Source: Candidatus Omnitrophota bacterium (GTDB lineage Bacteria; Omnitrophota; Gorgyraeia; Gygaellales; Profunditerraquicolaceae). From it: a stretch of 5,896 nt of DNA. The stretch lies in NCBI GenBank assembly GCA_016867095.1, contig VGKK01000072.1, forward strand, positions 1-5,896. Direction: 5' to 3'. Shown here one piece after another: positions 1 through 4,608 of the stretch. Numbering within the stretch: the first letter of the stretch is position 1; every line of letters starts with the position of its first letter. Below the pieces are notes generated by a model. That model was not told the origin of the DNA. It saw only the letters and a program-made list of their open reading frames with translations, and made no database searches. A program made the position numbers and the translations under genes.

Positions 1-148
1 CCTGGGCGCGGATTCGCTGGATACCGTAGAGTTAGTCATGGCCCTGGAAGAAGAATTCGGCATTGAGATACCGGATGAAGACGCGGAAAAGATTGCCACC
101 GTGGGTGACGCGGTTAAGTATATTGAGGAGAAAGCTGCTAAGAAATAA
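1..148 (+). CDS. acpP: Acyl carrier protein, C-terminal part (5' end outside the window)
   Basis: The last 48 codons of an acyl carrier protein, read from base 2 to the TAA at 146-148. The small acidic protein carries growing acyl chains on a 4'-phosphopantetheine arm in the cytoplasm. Visible at the start is LGADSLDTVELVMALEEEFG: the DSL motif, whose serine (codon 14-16) is the phosphopantetheine attachment site, followed by the acidic recognition helix II that docks partner enzymes. Next come IEIPDEDAEKI and the final helix ending in KYIEEKAAKK. About 30 N-terminal residues are missing because the window begins inside the gene. The next gene, fabF, encodes an enzyme that uses this carrier, and acpP-fabF is a very common pairing. 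The family call is secure; a specialised ACP cannot be excluded but nothing suggests one. Confidence 0.95.
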   Translation, partial: LGADSLDTVELVMALEEEFGIEIPDEDAEKIATVGDAVKYIEEKAAKK

Positions 149-152
149 GCGC

Positions 153-181
153 TTGACTAATTCGCCTGAAAAATAGATACC
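153..181 (+). promoter_or_regulatory. Possible sigma70-type promoter for fabF
   Basis: TTGACT at 153-158 matches the -35 consensus in five of six positions. At 17-nt spacing the -10 would be GATACC (176-181), a poor match with only the central ATA and no final T. If real, transcription would begin near 187-190, in the loop of the acpP terminator, so the new transcript would lack the left arm and would not be terminated. This would explain a terminator only 15 nt before the fabF start. The weak -10 keeps confidence low; read-through from acpP is the alternative. Confidence 0.22.
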
Positions 182-208
182 CCGCCGCTAAGTTTGGGCG
201 GGGTTTTT
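179..208 (+). terminator. Intrinsic terminator after acpP
   Basis: ACCCCGCC (179-186) pairs perfectly with GGCGGGGT (197-204) around a 10-nt loop, and the right arm runs into five T residues (204-208). This is a textbook Rho-independent terminator placed 30 nt after the acpP stop. Its end is only 15 nt before the fabF ATG, so it should separate acpP from fabF expression or reduce read-through into it. Confidence 0.9.
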
Positions 209-223
209 AATATTTAATGATAT

Positions 224-1471
224 ATGCAAGAACATAGAGTAGTAATTACAGGCTTGGGGGTAATTTCTCCTGTAGGCAACGATATCCCTGCCTTCTGGCA
301 AGCGTTGAAGGAAGGCAAAAGCGGTATAGGGCCTATTACTTATTTTGATGTAAGTAAATTTGAGTCGCGTATTGCCGGCCAGGTAAAGGGATTCAGCCCC
401 CAGCAATATGGCATAGGGATCAAAGAAGCCAGGCGTATGGCTCAATTTGTGCAGTTTGCGGTTGCCGCCGCCAAACAGGCGATAACCGACGCCGGGCTGG
501 ATTTAGATAAATTAGATAGGAGCCGCCTGGGAGTAATAGTCGGTTCAGGCATCGGCAGCTTGCAAATTATTGAGGAACAGCATAAAATTTACCTGGAGAA
601 GGGGCCGTCCAGGTTATCGCCTTTTCTTATCCCAATGCTTATCGTGAATGAAGCCAGCGGCCAGGTCGCGATTAACTTTAACCTCAAAGGGCCTAATTCT
701 TGCGTGGCGACCGCCTGCGCTTCCGGTTCGCACGCCATTGGCGATGCCTTTAAGCTTTTGGAGCGCGGGGATGCTGATATGATGATTGCCGGCGGCACAG
801 AAAGTTGCATTGTGGCTACCGGGCTGGGCGGATTTTGCGCTTTAAAGGCGCTATCGGCGAGAAATGACGAGCCAGAGAAGGCAAGCCGGCCGTTTGAACG
901 CGATCGCGACGGCTTTGTGATGGCTGAAGGCTGTGGCCTGGCGGTTTTGGAGACGCTGGAACACGCCAAAAAGCGAAACGCGCGTATCTTGGCGGAAATG
1001 GTGGGTTACGGGATGTCCTGTGATGCCTATCATATTACCGCGCCTGACCCTGAAGGCGAAGGCGCTGCCAGGGCGATGAATGAGGCGTTAAGGGACGCGC
1101 AGCTTAATCCCGAAGATGTCACTTATATCAACGCGCACGGCACCTCCACAAAACTCAATGATAAAATAGAGACTCTGGCTATAAAGAGGGCTTTAGGCAG
1201 CTATGCCAAAAAGGTAATGGTATCATCTACCAAGTCTATGACCGGCCATCTGTTGGGAGCGGCCGGCGGGGTGGAATTTGTCGCCTGTTGCCTGGCAATC
1301 AGGGACGATATCCTGCCGCCTACCATAAACTACGAACATCCTGACCCGGATTGCGACTTAGATTATGTGCCCAATACCGCCCGTAAAGTAAAAGTTGAAG
1401 TCTGCATGTCCAATTCCTTAGGTTTTGGCGGACATAACGCCACCCTCGTGGTCAAGAAGTTTAAGGGATAA
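224..1471 (+). CDS. fabF: 3-oxoacyl-[acyl-carrier-protein] synthase II (FabF, KAS II)
   Basis: Condensing enzyme of type II fatty-acid synthesis: it joins malonyl-ACP to acyl-ACP with loss of CO2 in the cytoplasm. At 415 residues it has the usual FabF length. The thiolase-fold landmarks are present: N-terminal VVITGLGVISPVGND; the nucleophile C165 in TACASGSH; the two catalytic histidines H305 (NAHGTSTKLND) and H342 (KSMTGHLLGAAGG); K337 in the same motif; and the C-terminal glycine-rich loop GFGGHN (401 is the gatekeeper Phe). The Cys-His-His triad separates it from FabH, which uses Cys-His-Asn; FabB is less likely given the sequence style and the acpP neighbour. The ATG at 224 gives the canonical N-terminus, but no Shine-Dalgarno motif lies within the 15 nt between the acpP terminator and the start, so initiation may be weak or leaderless-like. 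No insert is seen in this gene, unlike leuC, asd and probably truA downstream. Confidence 0.96.
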   Translation: MQEHRVVITGLGVISPVGNDIPAFWQALKEGKSGIGPITYFDVSKFESRIAGQVKGFSPQQYGIGIKEARRMAQFVQFAVAAAKQAITDAGLDLDKLDRSRLGVIVGSGIGSLQIIEEQHKIYLEKGPSRLSPFLIPMLIVNEASGQVAINFNLKGPNSCVATACASGSHAIGDAFKLLERGDADMMIAGGTESCIVATGLGGFCALKALSARNDEPEKASRPFERDRDGFVMAEGCGLAVLETLEHAKKRNARILAEMVGYGMSCDAYHITAPDPEGEGAARAMNEALRDAQLNPEDVTYINAHGTSTKLNDKIETLAIKRALGSYAKKVMVSSTKSMTGHLLGAAGGVEFVACCLAIRDDILPPTINYEHPDPDCDLDYVPNTARKVKVEVCMSNSLGFGGHNATLVVKKFKG

Positions 1472-1478
1472 ATAATAG

Positions 1479-1562
1479 AGGTCACCACGTCACAAAGTCA
1501 CAACGTCACCAGTTTGGGGTGACTTGGTGACTTGGTGACTTGGTGACTTGGTGACTTGGTGA
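1479..1562 (+). repeat. 8-bp tandem arrays in opposed orientation forming a long hairpin before leuC
   Basis: Almost the whole fabF-leuC gap is repeat. The left half has four degenerate 8-bp units, GTCAC(C/A)A followed by C, A or G (1481-1512). The right half has five exact GGTGACTT units (1518-1557) plus GGTGA (1558-1562), ending 1 nt before the leuC ATG. The halves are inverted relative to each other: 1479-1510 folds onto 1518-1549 around a 7-nt loop with 27 Watson-Crick pairs, one G-T and four mismatches by hand count, the mismatches falling roughly once per 8-nt unit. The units left unpaired next to the start contain GGTGA, which is complementary to UCACC in the usual 16S rRNA 3' tail, so they could act as the leuC ribosome-binding site. 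No other Shine-Dalgarno sequence is present. There is no T-tract, so a classic terminator is unlikely. Confidence 0.9.
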
Positions 1563-1563
1563 A

Positions 1564-2850
1564 ATGCCTTACACAATAGCAGAGAAAATACTATTGGCGC
1601 ATACCAAAAAAAAGGATATCTGTCCCGGAGATTTTATTGAGGCGGATATTGACCTGGCTTTGGGTAATGATATTACCGCGCCCCTGGCGATCGCGGAATT
1701 CAAAAAAGCGGGTTTTAAAAAAGTACTTGACCGGGACAAAATCGTGCTTGTCCCTGACCATTTTGCGCCGGCAAAAGATTTAAGGAGCGCCAACCAGTGC
1801 AAGATTCTGGCTGATTTCGCCAAAGAGCAGAAGATTAAAAATTATTTTGAAATAGGCTGCATGGGCATAGAACACGCTTTGCTGCCGGAGATGGGCCTGG
1901 TTTTGCCCGGTGACTTGGTAATCGGCGCGGATTCGCATACCTGCACTTATGGGGCGCTGGGGTGTTATGCCACCGGCGTCGGCTCAACGGATTTAGCCAG
2001 GAGCTTTATTGACGGAAAATGCTGGTTTAAGGTCCCGGCGAGCGTTAAATTTATTTATAAAGGAAAGCTGAATAAATGGGTGGGCGGCAAAGACCTGATT
2101 TTATATACTATCGGCAAGATCGGCGTGGACGGCGCGTTATATAAAGCGATGGAGTTTAGCGGCCCGGTGATAGTTAAATTAGGCATGGATGAGCGTTTTA
2201 CTATGTCCAATATGGCGATTGAGGCAGGCGGCCGCGCCGGGATTATTGAGCCGGACGACATTACATTTAAGTACATTAAGGAGGTCACCAGGTCACCAGG
2301 TCACCAGGTCACCCGTAAGAGGTTTGATACTTTAAAAAGCGATAAAGATGCTATGTATGAACGGACTTATGAGTGGGATGTGTCGGATTTAGAGCCGCAG
2401 GTGGCCTGCCCGCACTTGCCCAGCAATGTAAAGGCGGCCAGCGCATTAAAAGAGGTTAAGCTTAACCAGGTAGTGATTGGCTCCTGCACTAACGGCAGGC
2501 TCTCGGATTTAAGGATTGCCGCCAGGCTCCTGAAAGGCAAAAAAATTAAGGCCGGGTTAAAGTTAATCGTAATCCCGGCGACCCAGAAGATTTATCTGGA
2601 GGCGGTAAAAGAAGGCCTGGCTCAAGATTTTGTAAAGGCCGGGGGCGTATTTTCTACGCCTACGTGCGGTCCGTGCCTGGGCGGCCATATGGGGATTTTG
2701 ACCGAGGGCGAAGCGTGCCTGGCGACCACCAACAGGAATTTTATCGGCCGTATGGGCAGCCCGAAGTCGTTTGTCTATTTATCTGGTCCCGCGGTAGCCG
2801 CGGCTTCCGCGGTTACCGGAAGGATTACGCACCCGGATTATATTGTGTAA
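1564..2850 (+). CDS. leuC: 3-isopropylmalate dehydratase large subunit (LeuC, two-subunit type)
   Basis: Large subunit of isopropylmalate isomerase, which converts 2-isopropylmalate to 3-isopropylmalate in leucine synthesis with a [4Fe-4S] cluster. Visible motifs are the N-terminal TIAEKILLAH, GADSHTCTYGALG (121-133), and the cluster cysteines C308 (GSCTNGR) and C368/C371 (PTCGPCLGG), then NRNFIGRMG (390-398), which is typical of the aconitase superfamily. The 428-residue length fits the short archaeal/bacterial LeuC/HacA group (about 420), not the roughly 466-residue enterobacterial LeuC. Homoaconitase large subunit is the main alternative; the small-subunit loop and the leuB neighbour favour leucine synthesis. 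Residues 241-251 (VTRSPGHQVTR) come from an in-frame GGTCACCA array in the variable linker before the conserved DVSDLEPQVACPHLP segment, and look like about 8 extra residues. The stop TAA lies within a TGTGTAATGTGTAA repeat. Confidence 0.93.
   Translation: MPYTIAEKILLAHTKKKDICPGDFIEADIDLALGNDITAPLAIAEFKKAGFKKVLDRDKIVLVPDHFAPAKDLRSANQCKILADFAKEQKIKNYFEIGCMGIEHALLPEMGLVLPGDLVIGADSHTCTYGALGCYATGVGSTDLARSFIDGKCWFKVPASVKFIYKGKLNKWVGGKDLILYTIGKIGVDGALYKAMEFSGPVIVKLGMDERFTMSNMAIEAGGRAGIIEPDDITFKYIKEVTRSPGHQVTRKRFDTLKSDKDAMYERTYEWDVSDLEPQVACPHLPSNVKAASALKEVKLNQVVIGSCTNGRLSDLRIAARLLKGKKIKAGLKLIVIPATQKIYLEAVKEGLAQDFVKAGGVFSTPTCGPCLGGHMGILTEGEACLATTNRNFIGRMGSPKSFVYLSGPAVAAASAVTGRITHPDYIV
2283..2313 (+). 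repeat. In-frame 8-bp tandem repeat inside leuC
   Basis: Three exact GGTCACCA units (2283-2306) followed by GGTCACC (2307-2313), in the middle of leuC. Since 8 is not a multiple of 3, the reading frame cycles through the unit and repeats every 24 nt, giving the octapeptide VTRSPGHQ then VTR (residues 241-251). The ten bases GAGGTCACCA at its left edge (2281-2290) also occur at the left edge of the intergenic array before leuC (1478-1487), and the unit is the reverse complement of TGGTGACC, close to the intergenic GGTGACTT unit. Confidence 0.93.
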
Positions 2851-2857
2851 TGTGTAA

Positions 2858-2908
2858 ACCCCGTTAGGCCCCGACCTAAAGGCCGGGGCTTTCTGGGTCT
2901 AACGGGGT
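2858..2908 (+). repeat. Palindromic element with CCCCGTTAG / CTAACGGGG ends, intergenic copy
   Basis: ACCCCGTTAG (2858-2867) pairs perfectly with CTAACGGGGT (2899-2908). Inside is a second stem, GCCCCG (2868-2873) with CGGGGC (2884-2889). A 9-nt one-sided segment, TTTCTGGGT (2890-2898), separates the right inner and outer arms. It starts 8 nt after the leuC stop and is flanked on both sides by GTGTAA-type repeat, as if inserted into it. The arm sequence and the trailing GGGGTAAA recur in the asd element at 4958-5009. Confidence 0.88.
2868..2894 (+). terminator. Possible intrinsic terminator in the core of the leuC-leuD palindrome
   Basis: The inner stem GCCCCG/CGGGGC (2868-2873 with 2884-2889), with CC/GG pairing at 2875-2876/2881-2882 and a TAAA tip, is followed by TTTCT (2890-2894). 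It resembles a Rho-independent terminator with a short, interrupted U-tract. The competing outer 10-bp stem could instead enclose it. It could reduce read-through from leuC into leuD, which would be surprising for subunits of one enzyme. Confidence 0.35.
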
Positions 2909-2911
2909 AAA

Positions 2912-3037
2912 GTGTAATGTGTAATGTGGGTGTAACGCAAAAGAATGTGTAATGGAAATACAAAAAAACAAAGCATTTACATTACACAAAAGAACCGTTA
3001 CACCTTGCGTTACACATTACACATTTAACATTACACA
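2912..3037 (+). repeat. GTGTAAT-type repeats forming a large inverted repeat before leuD
   Basis: The left arm has GTGTAAT in near-tandem copies (2912-2926) and GTGTAACGCAA (2930-2940). The right arm has the complements TTGCGTTACAC (3005-3015), CACATTACACA (3013-3023) and CATTACAC (3029-3036). Nested inside, TGTGTAATG (2946-2954) pairs with CATTACACA (2980-2988), and GGTGTAACG (2929-2937) can alternatively pair with CGTTACACC (2996-3004). Related TGTGTAA units lie at 2844-2857 across the leuC stop, on the other side of the palindrome. The right arm ends 9 nt before the leuD ATG; the only ribosome-binding candidate is the weak AGAAAGAA just upstream of the start. Confidence 0.85.
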
Positions 3038-3046
3038 GAAAGAATT

Positions 3047-3538
3047 ATGCTAATTAAAGGCAAGGCGCACAAATTAGGCGACGACATTAATACCGACGAT
3101 ATTATCGCGGCAAAATACCTGGTATCCAGCGATGCCGGAGAATTAGGCAGGCACTGCCTGGAGAATATAAAGCCTGATTTTTGCGATAAGGTTTCGGCAG
3201 GGGATATTATTGTCGCCGGAAAAAATTTTGGCTGCGGCTCCTCGCGCGAGCACGCGCCTTTGGCGATTAAGGGCTGCGGGATTTCGGCGGTGGTGGCCAA
3301 GAGCTTTGCCGGGATATTTTTTAGAAACGCGATAAATATCGGCCTGCCCTTTGTGGAATTAAGCCAGGCGAAAGAGATAAACGACGGAGATTTACTTGAA
3401 ATAGATTTGGCCAATGGCATAATAAAAAACCTGACGCAAAATCAGGCTTATAAAACGCAGGCCTTCCCGGAATTTTTGCAAGATATTGTTAAAGAAGGAG
3501 GCTTGATGAATTATATAAAAGGCAGGGTTACGAAATGA
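3047..3538 (+). CDS. leuD: 3-isopropylmalate dehydratase small subunit (LeuD)
   Basis: Small swivel-domain subunit that closes over the LeuC active site and helps bind the substrate. At 163 residues it matches the compact archaeal-type LeuD rather than the roughly 200-residue enterobacterial form. The N-terminal GDDINTDDIIAAKYL (11-25) and the loop NFGCGSSREHAP (60-71), whose arginine contacts substrate in this family, are intact, as is the AKSFAGIFFRNAINIGLP segment (84-101). The substrate-recognition loop reads YLVS (24-27): a hydrophobic residue at its third position is typical of isopropylmalate isomerase, whereas homoaconitase partners carry arginine there (YLRT), so leucine synthesis is favoured. 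The ATG at 3047 gives the standard start. The stop overlaps the leuB start by 4 nt (ATGA), indicating translational coupling. Expression relative to leuC may be affected by the hairpins in the 196-nt gap upstream. Confidence 0.92.
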   Translation: MLIKGKAHKLGDDINTDDIIAAKYLVSSDAGELGRHCLENIKPDFCDKVSAGDIIVAGKNFGCGSSREHAPLAIKGCGISAVVAKSFAGIFFRNAINIGLPFVELSQAKEINDGDLLEIDLANGIIKNLTQNQAYKTQAFPEFLQDIVKEGGLMNYIKGRVTK

Positions 3539-4599
3539 ACCAGAAAGAATATAAAATAGCGGTTATTCCCGGCGACGGCACCGGCCCGGAAGTAGTAGCC
3601 GAAGGCCTGAAGGTTTTAAAAAAGGCGGCGGAAAAATACGGCCTTAAGTATGAAACTAAAATATTTGATTTCAGCGGCGAGCGTTATTTAAAGGCCGCAA
3701 AGTTGGTTGACGACGCCGACATCAATGAATTAAAAAAATATTCAGCGATATATCTCGGCGCTGTCGGCCATCCGGAGGTCAAGCCGGGCATTTTAGAGGC
3801 AGGGGTATTGTTGAAATTAAGGTTTGCCTTGGACCAATATATTAATCTGCGCCCGGTCAAGCTCTATAACTCAGAATTCTGCCCGTTAAAGGATAAAAAA
3901 CCCGCGGATATTGATTTTGTGGTGGTGCGCGAGAATTCCGAGGGGCTTTATAAGGGGATGGGAGAATTTAAGGATAAAGGCACAAAAGAGGAAGTAGCCG
4001 CGCAGATTTCTTATAATACCCGGCGCGGGGTAGAACGTTGTATTCGCTATGCCTTTGAATATACCAGAAAGCGCAATATGAGGAAAAAACTGACGCTTTG
4101 CGGAAAGACCAATGTCCTGACCTATGCCTGGGATTTATGGCAGAGGACATTTAACGAAGTGGCGAAGGATTATCCGGATATTGCCACTGACTACGCGCAT
4201 GTGGATGCCACGACGATGTGGTTTGTGAAAAACCCGGAGTGGTTTGATGTGATTGTCACGGATAATATGTTTGGCGATATTATTACGGACTTGGGGGCGA
4301 TGATTCAAGGCGGTATGGGCATTGCCGCCGGCGGCAATATTAACCCGCAAGGCGTATCTATGTTTGAGCCGATTGGCGGAAGCGCGCCTAAATATACCGG
4401 TAAGAATGTGATTAATCCCCTGGCTGCGATTTGCGCCGCAGGGATGATGTTAGAAAATTTAGGGGAAGTAAAAGCTGGCAAGGCCATAGAGGATGCGGTT
4501 ATAGAGGTGGTGCAGACAAAGTTAAAATCCCTGGCCGCGGGCAAAATGGGGTATTCAACGACAGAAGTCGGGGATTTAGTTGCAGCCAATCTTAAATGA
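3535..4599 (+). CDS. leuB: 3-isopropylmalate dehydrogenase-type decarboxylating dehydrogenase (LeuB)
   Basis: Oxidises and decarboxylates 3-isopropylmalate to the 2-oxoacid precursor of leucine; member of the isocitrate/isopropylmalate dehydrogenase family, 354 residues. Seen: GDGTGPEV (13-20); substrate-binding arginines R96 (LKLRFALD), R106 (NLRP) and R132 (VVRENSEG) with Y139; catalytic K191 (GKTNVL); and metal/catalytic aspartates D224 (HVDA), D248 and D252 (FGDIITD). The LRFALDQYINLRP loop resembles actinobacterial-type LeuB. The cofactor loop reads GGSAPKYTG (281-289) where NAD-dependent LeuB usually has HGSAPDIAG; Lys-Tyr here is the pattern of NADP-dependent isocitrate dehydrogenase, so cofactor preference is uncertain. 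Its position directly after leuCD, sharing ATGA with leuD, argues for the leucine pathway; homoisocitrate or another malate-type substrate is the alternative. Confidence 0.88.
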   Translation: MNQKEYKIAVIPGDGTGPEVVAEGLKVLKKAAEKYGLKYETKIFDFSGERYLKAAKLVDDADINELKKYSAIYLGAVGHPEVKPGILEAGVLLKLRFALDQYINLRPVKLYNSEFCPLKDKKPADIDFVVVRENSEGLYKGMGEFKDKGTKEEVAAQISYNTRRGVERCIRYAFEYTRKRNMRKKLTLCGKTNVLTYAWDLWQRTFNEVAKDYPDIATDYAHVDATTMWFVKNPEWFDVIVTDNMFGDIITDLGAMIQGGMGIAAGGNINPQGVSMFEPIGGSAPKYTGKNVINPLAAICAAGMMLENLGEVKAGKAIEDAVIEVVQTKLKSLAAGKMGYSTTEVGDLVAANLK

Positions 4600-4603
4600 G
4601 GAA
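4598..4603 (+). promoter_or_regulatory. Ribosome-binding site of asd
   Basis: GAGGAA begins inside the leuB stop codon and lies 5 nt before the asd ATG. It is the clearest Shine-Dalgarno sequence in the window and fixes the asd start at 4609. Confidence 0.8.
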
Positions 4604-4608
4604 ATTAG

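Noticed and set aside
589..969. Minus-strand open frame of 126 codons within fabF
   Set aside because: It is a shadow of a well-supported conserved gene, with no recognisable family, and lies opposite catalytic motifs.
1481..1562. CRISPR-like array
   Set aside because: The units are 8 bp with no spacers and there are no cas genes; it is a simple tandem repeat with inverted halves.
1909..1919. GGTGACTTGGT inside leuC, identical to the intergenic 8-bp unit plus three bases
   Set aside because: It is a single copy and encodes the conserved LPGDLVIGADSH segment of LeuC, so it is best explained as ordinary coding sequence that matches by chance.
2664..2867. Plus-strand 67-codon frame overlapping the 3' end of leuC and the palindrome
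   Set aside because: It is an out-of-frame reading of the conserved LeuC C-terminus and no family is recognisable.
3031..3420. Minus-strand open frame of 129 codons opposite leuD
   Set aside because: It mirrors the codon structure of leuD, has no recognisable domain, and leuD itself is certain.
1564..3538. leuC/leuD as homoaconitase (lysine or methanogen coenzyme pathway)
   Set aside because: The small-subunit loop reads YLVS rather than the YLRT type of homoaconitase, and a LeuB-type gene follows directly. The alternative is not fully excluded but is less likely.
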